DNA of 64,000 bases from Clostridium minihomine (GTDB lineage: Bacteria; Bacillota; Clostridia; Oscillospirales; Acutalibacteraceae): the NCBI RefSeq assembly GCF_900240385.1, contig NZ_OEQH01000005.1:62001-126000 (forward strand), read 5' to 3'. A model generated the notes under the pieces. The model ran no database searches and had not been told where the DNA came from. It saw nothing but the letters and a program-made list of their open reading frames with translations. Positions 1-9,131 of the stretch are shown here, in pieces. Each line of letters opens with the position of its first letter. The first letter of the stretch is position 1. The position numbers and the translations under genes are program-made.

Positions 1-398
1 GTGAACAGTTCCGTTAGAAACTGCGGATACAATCCGCACTCACCACCGGAAACGGTAATTCCGCGAATAAACGGGATGTTCTTTTCCACTTCTTTCATCA
101 CAGCGGGAGCATCCATCCAATGAATTTTCGGTGAAGCGTAATAGGGACACACCTGAATGCAGGTATTGCAGGAAACACACTTGGTTTCGTCCCACACCAC
201 TGTTTCGCCTTGTTTGGAAAGAGCCCCCTCTGGACAGTGCTCCACACAGATGCCGCATCCGTTGCACAGATTCTGTGTTTCGGGATTATGGCAATAGCCG
301 CACGCAATGTTGCATTTTTGCAAAAAAACAGAGGTGCGGCTGCCGGGTCCATCCACTGTGCTGATGGGAATAATTTGGTTCACCGGCACCGTGGTCAT
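1..398 (-). CDS. YjjW-type glycyl-radical enzyme activase (partial, runs off the left edge)
   Basis: A radical-SAM enzyme that would install the glycyl radical on the YjjI protein encoded just upstream. The 132 visible residues show the radical-SAM motif CNIACGYC (C29, C33, C36). An inserted two-cluster ferredoxin segment follows (CNGCGICVEHCP and CVSCNTCIQVCP), and then the ITVSGGE motif that binds the SAM methionine. This order (SAM cluster, 8-Cys insert, GGE) is typical of glycyl-radical activases. The ATG at 398-396 overlaps the stop of yjjI as ATGA, so translation is probably coupled. The C-terminal half lies outside the window. The family is clear. The exact partner is inferred from adjacency. 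Confidence 0.85.
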   Translation of the reverse strand, partial: MTTVPVNQIIPISTVDGPGSRTSVFLQKCNIACGYCHNPETQNLCNGCGICVEHCPEGALSKQGETVVWDETKCVSCNTCIQVCPYYASPKIHWMDAPAVMKEVEKNIPFIRGITVSGGECGLYPQFLTELF

Positions 399-1900
399 GC
401 CATTCGAACCTTTCTTTCTGCCAGATGGTTTTTGTCATAATTGGGGGCGCCCAGCTGGGTTGTATTCTGTAAAACAGCTTCATGTTTGCGGTATTTTTCC
501 ATTTCGCTGCGCTTAACCAAAAATCCGGTGATTCGGATCAAATCGGTGTCGGCGGAATAAAAACTCATATACTGCACCCCAACAGAGAATGCACCTTTTA
601 CCACATCCAGCAGCGCCGCCGGGTTCTGATTCACATTGCTGGCAATGGGGAAAATATCGCCCACACCCGTGGGGAAATAGTGGTGGAAACGAGAGCTGTG
701 CCTTAAATGTTCGGCAAAGGATACCGGTTCGTCACCGATGGGAATCCGCACACCAGAGGTAATTCCCTGGTCGCTGTCCAGTCCCACCTGAGCATGCAGC
801 AAGAACTTATCACCGGCAATGGGGGAGTAAAGAGCCTTATACCCAGGGGTAAGCTCTGCAACTTTATCCATGATTCGAACGCCCAAGTCATCGGCTTCGG
901 AATCTTGCCCATACTTTTTGCCGGATTCTTTCATCAGTGTATTTACACACTCTGCAAGGCCGGTCACGCCGAACATTCCCACAAAGCGATCTTTAGAAAT
1001 CAGTCCTTCCTTAACCAGGAAGTTAGACTCAAAGAAACCTGATTTTTCCACAATAAAACGGATGCGCTCATTCATATAATCCGCAATCAGGCCAAGACAT
1101 TCGGGCAGCAGTTCATTGAGGAACTGCTCTTCGCTGGCGGCTTCCTTTACCAGCTCAGTCAGCGTCACACGGGTAAGGGTAAATGCACCGCCGCCAATCG
1201 GAAGAATATTATAGCAGCTTGCCACGCCGTAGCGATCGCCAAAAGGCGCACAGTTGGCCTTTGCATTGCAGATGGCCGGGTTAGAAGATTCCAACGAACA
1301 CTGAATTGCCTGCTCCATAAAGGAATCGGGGGTAATGTCCGGGTCATATTTCATCGTCAAGTTGGGAACGGTATTTTTCAGTTCCTTTACCACCTTTAAA
1401 ATCAGGCGGCCCGCACGGGTTTCTTCCGGCCCGATATTGGCATGACAAAACGAGTCGGTAATGGTGCGATCCAAATAAGTCAGGAACAAACGCAGTTTTT
1501 CGCAAATTTCCTCATCCGTAAGGCCATCTACAAACGGCTCCATCATTTTATCAAGGCTGCCCAAATATACCGGGAAATTGGTGATGGACGGAACATGACG
1601 ATACAAAATCATCAAAGAGAAAATCAGTTCATCCAGCGTTTTGGGAGGGGTCAGCTTGAGGAATTCACTGCCCTGCTGCACAAATTTTTCATAATCGGGC
1701 AAAATATAGCGCGGGCGATAAGGTGCGCCCCCTTCAAACAAATCGTTAATAGCATTGGTTTCAAAAAAATGCTTTGTGCGCGGTGGAATGTTCAGTACGT
1801 CCAAAGAATTCTCTGCACATTTTGCCAGACCCATCACCTTCTGTTCGTGGGTCAGTTCACGGGATGTTAGGGTTTTATAGGTGTTATCCAGATCGATCAT
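395..1900 (-). CDS. yjjI: YjjI family glycyl-radical enzyme
   Basis: A 501-residue protein of the YjjI (DUF3029) branch of the pyruvate-formate-lyase superfamily, whose substrate is unknown to me. The C-terminal glycyl-radical site is visible as RITGF with the glycine at about residue 459. Cysteine-containing loops (KANCAPFGDRYG, ASCYNILPIGGG) in the middle are candidates for the active-site thiyl cysteine. The length is close to the E. coli homologue. The start at 1900 has an AAAGGAG ribosome site 8 nt upstream. The activase follows with ATGA overlap, and a Crp/Fnr regulator gene lies 83 bp upstream in the same direction. The context suggests an oxygen-sensitive, anaerobically induced enzyme. 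Family assignment is firm and function is open. Confidence 0.88.
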   Translation of the reverse strand: MIDLDNTYKTLTSRELTHEQKVMGLAKCAENSLDVLNIPPRTKHFFETNAINDLFEGGAPYRPRYILPDYEKFVQQGSEFLKLTPPKTLDELIFSLMILYRHVPSITNFPVYLGSLDKMMEPFVDGLTDEEICEKLRLFLTYLDRTITDSFCHANIGPEETRAGRLILKVVKELKNTVPNLTMKYDPDITPDSFMEQAIQCSLESSNPAICNAKANCAPFGDRYGVASCYNILPIGGGAFTLTRVTLTELVKEAASEEQFLNELLPECLGLIADYMNERIRFIVEKSGFFESNFLVKEGLISKDRFVGMFGVTGLAECVNTLMKESGKKYGQDSEADDLGVRIMDKVAELTPGYKALYSPIAGDKFLLHAQVGLDSDQGITSGVRIPIGDEPVSFAEHLRHSSRFHHYFPTGVGDIFPIASNVNQNPAALLDVVKGAFSVGVQYMSFYSADTDLIRITGFLVKRSEMEKYRKHEAVLQNTTQLGAPNYDKNHLAERKVRMA

Positions 1901-1983
1901 GACAAATTCTCCTTTCCGATCCTCTAAGGCTGTTCTGCAAAGAGGGTACTAGGCAGCTTTTCCAGACTGCCCGATTCCAAAAT

Positions 1984-2688
1984 TCATTTTAATAAAAAAG
2001 ATTCCATCTCTTTTTTCAAGGCTTCATATTGAGCGGCCGTAATTTGTAACTTTCCGTTTTTGACACTCACGAGCCGTTTTTCAGCCAGTCGTGTCACAGC
2101 CCGGTTTATGGTGCGCACACTGTTGCCGGTTGTTTCGGCAATTTCCAGCCTTGTGCAAGAAAGCCGAATCGCTTCGGGCTGTTCCCCGCCCTTTTCATAA
2201 GCGCGGATTAAAAATTGAACCACTTTTCCGTTTGCATCCAAAAAGTGCAGGCTGCGTTCATTTGCCGTCTGACTCAACAGACTGTTTAGAATCCAGCGCA
2301 CATGCAGAAAAAACAGTTCCGGATCGCAATGCATCCAAAGAAGATATGCGTCGGCAGAAAAAGAGATCAAACGGCATGGTGTAACCGCGCGGACTTCGGC
2401 AATATAATGCGGCATTCCGCCCAGCGCTTCATATTCCCCGAAAAATTCCGGCGCTTCGGCTTCTGTGAGGGTGTGGCGTGCAATGCGGGTTTGATTTGTG
2501 ACAACGGACACACGGCCCTTTATCAGGTAGTAAACCATGTGGCTCGGGTCGTCCTCGTGTATCAAACTTTCGCCTGCCGAAAGGGTAATGGGATACACCG
2601 GGACATCCGCAGGAAATTTCGCCATCATTTTCCGCAGCTCCTTGCGAAATGGTTCGGTTTCCGTTTCTAAATATTCACCGATTTTCAC
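1984..2688 (-). CDS. Crp/Fnr family transcriptional regulator
   Basis: A 234-residue regulator. Residues about 30-130 form a cyclic-nucleotide-binding-like beta barrel (SAGESLIHEDDPSHMVYYLIKGRVSVV). Residues about 170-215 form the winged HTH (TRLEIAETTGNSVRTINRAVTRLAEKRLV). There is no N-terminal cysteine cluster of the Fe-S Fnr type, so the ligand cannot be read from sequence. The start is GTG with GGGAGGG upstream. It is transcribed toward yjjI/yjjW and may control them. A 20-bp perfect palindrome about 50 bp upstream of its start is a good autoregulatory operator candidate. Confidence 0.85.
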   Translation of the reverse strand: MKIGEYLETETEPFRKELRKMMAKFPADVPVYPITLSAGESLIHEDDPSHMVYYLIKGRVSVVTNQTRIARHTLTEAEAPEFFGEYEALGGMPHYIAEVRAVTPCRLISFSADAYLLWMHCDPELFFLHVRWILNSLLSQTANERSLHFLDANGKVVQFLIRAYEKGGEQPEAIRLSCTRLEIAETTGNSVRTINRAVTRLAEKRLVSVKNGKLQITAAQYEALKKEMESFLLK

Positions 2689-2737
2689 CGTTTACCCTCC
2701 CTTCTGATTTTATTTTATATCAATTAAAGCGAAAAGG

Positions 2738-2757
2738 AAAAGGACATATGTCCTTTT
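2738..2757. promoter_or_regulatory. Perfect 20-bp palindrome, operator candidate for the Crp/Fnr regulator
   Basis: The sequence AAAAGGACATATGTCCTTTT is perfectly self-complementary. It lies in the divergent region between the regulator gene (start 2688, minus) and psuK (start 2945, plus). It is AT-rich at the ends and lacks the GC stem and T-run of a terminator. A Crp/Fnr dimer site is inferred from position and symmetry, not proven. Confidence 0.6.
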
Positions 2758-2850
2758 TTCTGAAATATAGCATGTTTTCCATGCAAAATCTAAAAAATTG
2801 TGGAAAACAACGAATATTATGTTTGTTTTTTCCGCTTTTCTATTTTCCTC

Positions 2851-2879
2851 TTGACAGATTTCAAGTTGGTTGCTAAACT
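2851..2879 (+). promoter_or_regulatory. Sigma-A-type promoter for the pseudouridine operon
   Basis: TTGACA (2851-2856), a 17-bp spacer and TAAACT (2874-2879) stand about 65 bp upstream of the kinase start. Confidence 0.7.
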
Positions 2880-2944
2880 ATGGGTGTAAATTGATAAGCA
2901 CAAGATTACTGTTATAAACATTTGATTAGATGTGAGGTGAGAAA

Positions 2945-4051
2945 ATGATTACAGAGCGAGAACGCCAGATTCTTCGGTGGATTGAAGAAAACCCCACCAT
3001 TTCACAACAAGAGCTGGCAGACAAGGCAGGAATCTCACGTTCTTCCGTGGCGGTGCACATCTCGAACCTGATGAAAAAGGGAAGAATTCTGGGGAAAAGT
3101 TATATTTTGCAAAAAGCCCCCTATGTGGTTGTTATCGGCGGCGCCAACATTGACATTGCAGGAAAACCTTTTGCCCCTTTGGTGGGGCGGGACTCAAATC
3201 CAGGCCTGGTAACCCTTTCACCCGGTGGAGTAGGGCGAAACATTGCCCAAAACCTTGCCATGCTGGAGGAAGAGGTCAAATTCATTACCGCGCTGGGGGA
3301 AGACGCCTATGCGTCGGAACTGGTCAGCAGCTGCCGGAGTGCGGGAATTGATATTACCGAAACGCTGACTGTGCCGGGCGGTTCCACTTCTACCTATGTT
3401 TTCATCACCAACGAACATGGAGACATGGAGCTTGCTATTTCTGACATGCAGATCTATGACAAAATCACACCGCAATATCTGGAAAAGCGTGCAGACCTCA
3501 TCAGCAATGCGGCTGTGTGTGTGATTGACACGAATCTGACCGCAGAAACCATCCGCTATCTGGCCGAAACATTTCACGTTCCGCTGTTCTGTGACCCGGT
3601 GTCCACAGCAAAAGCAGGGAAGCTTTCCGGTCTTTTGGGAAGATTTCACACCCTAAAGCCGAATCTTTTAGAAGCTGAATTGCTAAGCGGAATTAAAATT
3701 AAGGATCAAAACTCACTGGAACAAGCGGCTCAGGCTCTGCTGGATGCCGGTTTAACACAGGTTTTTCTTTCCATGGGAAAGAACGGCGTTTACTGCGTCA
3801 ATCAACAAGAAAGAGCAACGGTTCCCCCTTATGCCAGTGAACTGGTCAACACAACAGGCGCCGGAGACAGCATGATGGCTGCGATTGTGTGGGGCTGGCT
3901 TCAGAAATTCTCACTGGAAGACTGTGCCCGCGCCGGAATGGCGGCCGCATCTATTTGTATCGAAAGCCCTGGCACCATCAGTCCGCAAATGAGCTGTGAA
4001 AACGTGCTCCAGAAAATGAATGCAGAAACAAACTGCTTGCGCAAAGGATAA
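2945..4051 (+). CDS. psuK: PfkB family pseudouridine kinase with N-terminal HTH
   Basis: A 368-residue protein that probably phosphorylates pseudouridine to pseudouridine 5'-phosphate in the cytoplasm. Residues 1-56 are a winged helix-turn-helix (ISQQELADKAGISRSSVAVHI). Residues about 60-360 form a PfkB/ribokinase fold that opens with VVVIGGANIDIAGKP and carries the second PfkB signature NTTGAGDSMM with catalytic Asp308. The psuG gene follows after 36 bp, and this pair defines the pseudouridine degradation route. The HTH fusion suggests it may also act as a regulator of its own operon, as seen in other Firmicutes HTH-PfkB proteins. Substrate assignment rests on the neighbour; the fold is certain. 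Confidence 0.85.
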   Translation: MITERERQILRWIEENPTISQQELADKAGISRSSVAVHISNLMKKGRILGKSYILQKAPYVVVIGGANIDIAGKPFAPLVGRDSNPGLVTLSPGGVGRNIAQNLAMLEEEVKFITALGEDAYASELVSSCRSAGIDITETLTVPGGSTSTYVFITNEHGDMELAISDMQIYDKITPQYLEKRADLISNAAVCVIDTNLTAETIRYLAETFHVPLFCDPVSTAKAGKLSGLLGRFHTLKPNLLEAELLSGIKIKDQNSLEQAAQALLDAGLTQVFLSMGKNGVYCVNQQERATVPPYASELVNTTGAGDSMMAAIVWGWLQKFSLEDCARAGMAAASICIESPGTISPQMSCENVLQKMNAETNCLRKG

Positions 4052-4087
4052 GCCGAAGCAAAAGCAACCGTCGAAAGGAGTTTCACA

Positions 4088-5014
4088 ATGAATCAGCTGA
4101 AACAATATCTCGAAATTTCTCCCGCAGTACAAGAAGCACTGGCGGCAAACAAACCGGTAGTGGCGCTGGAATCCACCATCATCTCTCACGGTATGCCGTA
4201 TCCCAAAAATGTGGAGACCGCCCTGAAAGTGGAGCAGATTATCCGTGATAACGGCGCTGTTCCGGCAACCATCGCCATCATCGGCGGAAAGCTGCGCGCC
4301 GGACTGTCGAAAGACGAAATAGACTATCTTGGACAAAAGGGTCTGAGCGTCACAAAAGCAAGCCGCAGAGATCTGCCGGTCCTTGCCGCCCGCGGTGAGG
4401 ATGGCGCCACCACAGTTGCTGCCACGATGATTATTGCTAATCTAGCCGGAATTTCCGTATTTGCAACCGGAGGCATCGGCGGAGTTCACCGCGGTGCAGA
4501 AACAACCATGGATATTTCCGCGGATTTGGAAGAGCTTTCCGTAACCCCGGTTATGGTGGTCTGCGCCGGCGCAAAATCCATTCTGGACCTTGGCCTTACA
4601 TTGGAATATCTGGAGACAAAGGGTGTTTCGGTTCTGGGTTATCAGACCGAGGAACTTCCCGCTTTCTATACCCGCAAGAGCGGATTTAAAGTGGACTACC
4701 GCGTGGACACTCCGGCAGAACTGGCCGGCATTTTCCATGCAAAAGAAAACCTGAACCTAAAGGGCGGGCTGCTTGTCACCAATCCCATCCCCGAAGAATT
4801 CGCAATGGATTCGGATTACATTTCCAAATCCATTGAAGAAGCCTGCAAAGAAGCAGAAAAACTGGGAGTCAAGGGCAAAGATACCACCCCGTTCCTTCTG
4901 GATAAAATTCAGAAAATTACCGATGGCAAAAGTCTTGACGCCAACATCCATCTGGTGTACAACAATGCCGTGCTGGGGGCAAAGGTTGCCGGTGAACTGA
5001 GCAAATTAAAGTAG
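4088..5014 (+). CDS. psuG: Pseudouridine-5'-phosphate glycosidase
   Basis: A 308-residue enzyme of the PsuG (IndA-like) family. It reversibly splits the C-C glycosidic bond of pseudouridine 5'-phosphate into uracil and ribose 5-phosphate using a divalent metal. Family hallmarks are visible: ALESTIISHGMPYPKN near the N-terminus, TVAATMIIANLAGISVFATGGIGGVHRG in the middle, and the C-terminal DANIHLVYNNAVLGAKVA. It is full length compared with characterised homologues of about 310 residues. The ribosome site GAAAGGAG precedes the ATG. It is the second gene of the operon with psuK and is followed by a strong terminator. Confidence 0.93.
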   Translation: MNQLKQYLEISPAVQEALAANKPVVALESTIISHGMPYPKNVETALKVEQIIRDNGAVPATIAIIGGKLRAGLSKDEIDYLGQKGLSVTKASRRDLPVLAARGEDGATTVAATMIIANLAGISVFATGGIGGVHRGAETTMDISADLEELSVTPVMVVCAGAKSILDLGLTLEYLETKGVSVLGYQTEELPAFYTRKSGFKVDYRVDTPAELAGIFHAKENLNLKGGLLVTNPIPEEFAMDSDYISKSIEEACKEAEKLGVKGKDTTPFLLDKIQKITDGKSLDANIHLVYNNAVLGAKVAGELSKLK

Positions 5015-5136
5015 TCTTCTTTACTATGCCCGCAAAAAGGTCACAGAATGTCTGTGATTTACAGGAATCTTGAATCATAAAACAGTCGCCAAAATCAGTC
5101 TTTGGTCAAACAAAATTGAATCCGTGATTGTCTTGC

Positions 5137-5190
5137 AACACCCCCGCCCAACGTTTTGTATTCCGTTGGGCGGGGGTGTTATCTTTTTCT
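5137..5190 (+). terminator. Intrinsic terminator after psuG
   Basis: A 17-bp perfect stem (AACACCCCCGCCCAACG, 5137-5153, pairing with 5164-5180), a 10-nt loop and a downstream T-rich tract. The rest of the 5015-5336 gap contains only this hairpin and a TATAAT-like -10 at 5298-5303 upstream of the next gene. Confidence 0.92.
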
Positions 5191-5336
5191 ATATAAAGCC
5201 GTTTCTTTCTGTTATCATTAAAAAGGCCATAAAAAACATATTTTTTAAATTACAGCATGGAATCATCACAAAGGGTGGTATCCTTTCTTTTTTCAGGTAT
5301 AATAAATAGCATGATATTTAAGAAGGAAGGGATCAA

Positions 5337-7367
5337 GTGACGAATTCAAACAGAGTCCCCAATGGTTTGGAAAAAGAAAAAAGTCCGTATCTTTTGCAGC
5401 ATGCATATAATCCGGTGAATTGGTATCCCTGGGGCAAAGAAGCTTTTGAAAAAGCACAGAAAGAGCAAAAACCGGTCTTTTTGTCGATCGGTTATTCCAC
5501 TTGTCATTGGTGCCATGTGATGGCTCATGAATCCTTTGAGGATCCAGAAGTGGCTGCGCTTTTAAATGAATATTTCATCAGTATTAAGGTAGACCGGGAA
5601 GAACGCCCGGATGTGGATGCGGTGTATATGGCGGTGTGCCAGGCTATGACCGGTTCGGGCGGCTGGCCTATGACAATTTTGATGACGGCCGATCAAAAAC
5701 CCTTTTGGGCGGGAACCTATTTGCCCAAAACTGGAACAATGCAGATGATTGGGCTGATGGATCTGCTGGGGGCAATCATCCAGCAATGGAAGACAGACCG
5801 AGAAAAGCTTTTGTCAGCGGGGGATCAGGTGGCCGGATTTTTAAAGGAATCCCGTGAACCGGAAGCGTATGAAGGCAGCGGAAAGGATTTGCTGCAAAGA
5901 GGAGTAGAGCAATTTCGCCGCATCTATGATATTCGGTGGGGCGGGTTTGGAAGAGCACCGAAGTTCCCATCAGCACATAATTTATTGTTCCTGCTGCGTT
6001 ATTCTATTTTGGAAAAAGATTCTGACCTTCAGGAAATGGTGGAGCACACGCTCACTCAAATGTACCGCGGCGGTATGTTTGATCATGTGGGGGGCGGTTT
6101 TTCCCGGTATTCTACCGATGAAAAATGGTTGGTGCCCCATTTTGAAAAGATGCTTTATGATAATGCCCTCTTGGCCGACGCCTATTTAGAGGCGTTTCGC
6201 ATTACCCAAAAGCCGCTGTATCGGCGTGTGGCAGAGCAGGTATTGGATTATGTTCTGCGTGAACTGACCGATGAAAAGGGTGGGTTTTACTGTGGTCAGG
6301 ATGCTGACAGTGACGGTGTAGAAGGAAAGTTTTATGTGTTCACTCCCCAGGAATTAGAAACAGTATTGGGAGCGAAGGACAGCGAAGAATTTTGCCGGTG
6401 GTTTGGAATTACAGAAGCGGGCAACTTTGAAGGGAAGAACATTCCGAATCTCATCCAAAATCAGCAATATGGGGAAGAAAATCAACACATATTACGGTTG
6501 TGTGAAAAACTTCGCGATTATCGAATCGAGCGCACCCATCTGCACAAGGACGATAAGGTGCTGGCTTCTTGGAATTCCCTGATGATTGCTTCTTTTGCAA
6601 AAGCGGCACGAATTTTGAACCGGCCGGATTATGGACAGGCAGCAAGAAAAGCGCAAAGATTTATTGCGGACAGCATGACAAATTCTGATGGCCGCCTTTT
6701 GCTTCGCTGGCGGGAAGAGGAAGCTGCCCATGCCGGACAGCTGGATGATTATGCTTTTTACGCACTGGCTTTGCTGGAACTGTACCAAACAAATTATGAG
6801 GAAAAAGATCTGGCACTGGCTTTGCAGACAGCGCGGCATATGATGGATTGGTTTTGGGATGACGAAAACAATGGTTTCTATTTATATGCCAAAGACAGCG
6901 AACAGCTGATCAGCCGCCCAAAAGAGGTGTTTGACGGTGCAATGCCCTCCGGCAATGCGGTTGCTGCCTTGGTTTTGCAGCGGTTATTTCATCTGACCGG
7001 AGAAATTGTTTGGAAACAGGCTGCCGAAAAACAGCTGCAGTTTTTAAGTGCGGCAATGCAGGAGTATCCGGCTGGACACAGCGTTTCTCTTCGCGCTTTA
7101 ATGGAGGAAGTATATCCATCTCGTCAGTTGGTTTGTGTCACAGGGGACAAGCAAATCCCAAGTGAAATAAGGGGAATTGATGCCTTTCATTTCAGCATAT
7201 TGGTAAAAACCAAGTCCAATCAGCAGGAACTGGGGCGTCTGGCTCCCTTTGTTCAGGAATATCCGATTCCGGAAACCAATCAGGTGCGTTACTATCTGTG
7301 CCAAAACGGCGCGTGCCTGCCCCCGGTGGACAGTATAGATGAATTAAAAAAGCTGCTGCAATCATAG
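5337..7367 (+). CDS. Thioredoxin-domain/DUF255 protein, YyaL-like
   Basis: A 676-residue cytoplasmic protein of the YyaL/spermatogenesis-associated-20 family. The N-terminal DUF255 thioredoxin-like domain contains the CHWCHVM motif (C56, C59) followed by [28 protein letters not shown]. The remainder is an (alpha/alpha)6-barrel of the six-hairpin type, with [17 protein letters not shown] and [11 protein letters not shown]. The start is GTG at 5337 with GGAAGGGA upstream. The biochemical role of the family is not settled. The length is normal and the frame is intact. It stands alone between two terminator-bounded units. Confidence 0.88.
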   Translation: MTNSNRVPNGLEKEKSPYLLQHAYNPVNWYPWGKEAFEKAQKEQKPVFLSIGYSTCHWCHVMAHESFEDPEVAALLNEYFISIKVDREERPDVDAVYMAVCQAMTGSGGWPMTILMTADQKPFWAGTYLPKTGTMQMIGLMDLLGAIIQQWKTDREKLLSAGDQVAGFLKESREPEAYEGSGKDLLQRGVEQFRRIYDIRWGGFGRAPKFPSAHNLLFLLRYSILEKDSDLQEMVEHTLTQMYRGGMFDHVGGGFSRYSTDEKWLVPHFEKMLYDNALLADAYLEAFRITQKPLYRRVAEQVLDYVLRELTDEKGGFYCGQDADSDGVEGKFYVFTPQELETVLGAKDSEEFCRWFGITEAGNFEGKNIPNLIQNQQYGEENQHILRLCEKLRDYRIERTHLHKDDKVLASWNSLMIASFAKAARILNRPDYGQAARKAQRFIADSMTNSDGRLLLRWREEEAAHAGQLDDYAFYALALLELYQTNYEEKDLALALQTARHMMDWFWDDENNGFYLYAKDSEQLISRPKEVFDGAMPSGNAVAALVLQRLFHLTGEIVWKQAAEKQLQFLSAAMQEYPAGHSVSLRALMEEVYPSRQLVCVTGDKQIPSEIRGIDAFHFSILVKTKSNQQELGRLAPFVQEYPIPETNQVRYYLCQNGACLPPVDSIDELKKLLQS

Positions 7368-7437
7368 GGGTTTCTATTATTTTGAAGTTTCCGTTAAATT
7401 TTCATTTGAATGTATGCAGAAAAAAGGAGGGCATGGT

Positions 7438-7947
7438 ATGCTTCGGTTTTCTAAAAAAATGCTTTTGGTTTATACGGCCATTTGCTTTCTAGTGCTGTTA
7501 AACGGTTGTCATATGAAAGAAAGTCAATCTTCCTCTCAGCCAAAGAATTCAGTTTTTTCTGCAAGTGAAGTCAGGGTGTTCCGATACAGCGAAACGCCTT
7601 CCGTTCAGCTTGAGGGGAACAGCGAAGATGCAAAGGAAATTACAGGATTGGTAGAGCAGCTGTTAGAAACCAACACCAAAGCACCCGGGTTTGTTTCTTT
7701 GGCCGTATCAGAAGAAACCATAAAATCCTATCAACAGTCCGATGTTTGTGTGGAACTGATTCTGGACAGGGAGTATGAATATGCGATTTATGGTGCTAAC
7801 GATTCCAGAAGTGTTAACCTGAAAAAGTGCATGATTGCTATCAACCAAAAGATGCTGTTTTACAGCGAAGGAAGCGATTATTTGAGTGGCCCGCTGGTTT
7901 TGTCCGATACAACCGATTTATCGAATAAAATTAAACAGCTTTCCTAA
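7438..7947 (+). CDS. Putative lipoprotein of unknown function
   Basis: A 169-residue protein with a type II signal peptide: MLRFSKKMLLVYTAICFLVLLNGC, with lipobox LNGC and the lipid-modified Cys at position 24. The mature part has no domain I recognise. The start at 7438 is preferred over the in-frame ATG at 7414 because AGGAGG (7425-7430) sits 7 nt before it. It lies 70 bp after the YyaL-like gene and is followed by a terminator. It is probably anchored to the outer face of the membrane. Confidence 0.72.
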   Translation: MLRFSKKMLLVYTAICFLVLLNGCHMKESQSSSQPKNSVFSASEVRVFRYSETPSVQLEGNSEDAKEITGLVEQLLETNTKAPGFVSLAVSEETIKSYQQSDVCVELILDREYEYAIYGANDSRSVNLKKCMIAINQKMLFYSEGSDYLSGPLVLSDTTDLSNKIKQLS

Positions 7948-7991
7948 CCCAAAGGAAAAGCATTCGTCTGTAATTTTTAATGGATGAAGTC

Positions 7992-8030
7992 AAAAAGCTT
8001 GCCGCTAATCAGCGGCAAGCTTTTTGTTTT
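7992..8030 (+). terminator. Intrinsic terminator after the lipoprotein gene
   Basis: AAAAAGCTTGCCGCT (7992-8006) pairs perfectly with 8011-8025 across an AATC loop, ending in TTTTTGTTTT. Confidence 0.92.
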
Positions 8031-8168
8031 CTATGATAAGAATACCCGTAGTTTTGGAAAGCTTCGATGAGTTACTCCATGTTCTTATATCTTATTGTTT
8101 TTCAACCAATAAAAAAGACAAAAGCCGATTTTTGCGGAAAGAAAGGTGAATGTTCCGGGGGAACAAGC

Positions 8169-8196
8169 ACTCAGATTATTCTAACAGCATATTCTA
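8169..8196 (+). promoter_or_regulatory. Possible mother-cell (SigK-like) promoter of the cotJ operon
   Basis: CATATTCTA (8188-8196) matches the SigK -10 pattern CATAnnnTA exactly. An AC dinucleotide at 8169-8170, 17 bp upstream, fits the -35 pattern. It lies 37 bp upstream of cotJA. The motif is short, so chance is possible. The call leans on the spore-coat context. Confidence 0.4.
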
Positions 8197-8232
8197 GATA
8201 TGGGATAAGCTTAGATTAAGAGAAAGGGGAAC

Positions 8233-8874
8233 ATGAGAAGCATGGCAGCAAATCAGAATATGCAAAATATGCCCAACATGTCAAGCATGCCTAATATGCC
8301 GAGCATGTCGAACACGTCAAACATGCCAAGCATGTCGAATACGTCAAACACGCCAAGCATGTCGAACACGTCAAACACGCCAAGCATGTCGAACACGTCA
8401 AATATGCCAAGTATGTCCAACACGTCAAACATGCCAAACATGTCGAACACGTCAAGCATGTCGAACACGTCAAACATGCCAAGCATGTCGAATACGTCAA
8501 ACACGCCAAGCATGCCAAACACGTCAAACATGCCAAGTATGTCGAACACGTCAAATACGTCAAACATGCCGAGCATGTCGAACACGCAGAACATGCCAAG
8601 CATGTCGAACATGTCAAGCATGTCGAACACGTCAAACACGCAAAACATGCCAAGCATGTCGAACATGTCGAACGTGTCAAATATGCAAAACATGCAAAAC
8701 TGCGAAATGACAATCGCGGTTCCGCCGTTACCCGCACAAACGGTGGTCGCTATGGCGTATGTACCATTTCAACAATTCGGCACCACTTATTCAGCGGAAA
8801 AAGGATTTAATCAGGGGACCATTTTCCCAGATTTAGATAAGCCCTTTACCGGGAAACGAGGTGTGCTGAAATGA
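8233..8874 (+). CDS. cotJA: CotJA family spore coat protein with a long repetitive N-terminus
   Basis: A 213-residue protein, far longer than ordinary CotJA proteins of about 60-80 residues. The last 57 residues are the CotJA domain (AMAYVPFQQFGTTYSAEKG, GTIFPDLDKPFTGK). Residues 1-156 are low complexity, built almost only from Met, Asn, Ser, Thr and Pro in units such as NMPSMSNTS. GGGGAAC precedes the ATG. The stop overlaps the cotJB start (ATGA). CotJA is a component of the inner spore coat and is needed with CotJB/CotJC for coat assembly. The repetitive arm resembles self-assembling or scaffold-like extensions, but its function is not known. Confidence 0.85.
   Translation: MRSMAANQNMQNMPNMSSMPNMPSMSNTSNMPSMSNTSNTPSMSNTSNTPSMSNTSNMPSMSNTSNMPNMSNTSSMSNTSNMPSMSNTSNTPSMPNTSNMPSMSNTSNTSNMPSMSNTQNMPSMSNMSSMSNTSNTQNMPSMSNMSNVSNMQNMQNCEMTIAVPPLPAQTVVAMAYVPFQQFGTTYSAEKGFNQGTIFPDLDKPFTGKRGVLK
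8260..8700 (+). repeat. Degenerate coding minisatellite in cotJA
   Basis: A tandem array of about 9-nt modules grouped into near-27-nt units such as AACATGCCAAGCATGTCG plus AACACGTCA. Phase is preserved throughout and all changes keep Met/Asn/Ser/Thr/Pro codons. Array length is likely variable between strains by slippage. The open frames on the opposite strand here are a by-product of the repeat. Confidence 0.9.
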
Positions 8875-9131
8875 GCGAACAGGAAAAATTACTGCGTCAG
8901 ATCAACTCTTACCGATTTATGGCTTGGGAACTGCATATTTTTTTAGATACTCACCCCAATGACTGTGAAGCCGCGAAAAAAATTGCCGAAACCCGAACCA
9001 AGATAGACGAACTGGTAAGGAAATATGAAGACGCTTATGGACCTATGGGAGAAACCAGCAATCAAACCAGCCGCTGGGCATGGGTTAGCGGCCCCTGGCC
9101 ATGGGAAATCGAAGAGGAGGCTGACAACTGA
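8871..9131 (+). CDS. cotJB: CotJB spore coat protein
   Basis: An 86-residue protein with the CotJB layout: a helical N-terminal part (LLRQINSYRFMAWELHIFLDTHPNDCEA) and the C-terminal tryptophan-rich WAWVSGPWPWEIEEE. It is translationally coupled on both sides: its ATG overlaps the cotJA stop and its TGA overlaps the cotJC ATG. It is a structural spore-coat component working with CotJA and CotJC. Confidence 0.93.
   Translation: MSEQEKLLRQINSYRFMAWELHIFLDTHPNDCEAAKKIAETRTKIDELVRKYEDAYGPMGETSNQTSRWAWVSGPWPWEIEEEADN

Noticed and set aside
8260-8700. Possible CRISPR-like repeat array
   Set aside because: Units are contiguous, in frame with cotJA and have no unique spacers.
8253-8737. Two long open frames antisense to cotJA (Phe/Asp/Met- and Cys/Thr-rich)
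   Set aside because: They are produced by the repeat array read backwards; no ribosome site and no homology beyond the repeat.
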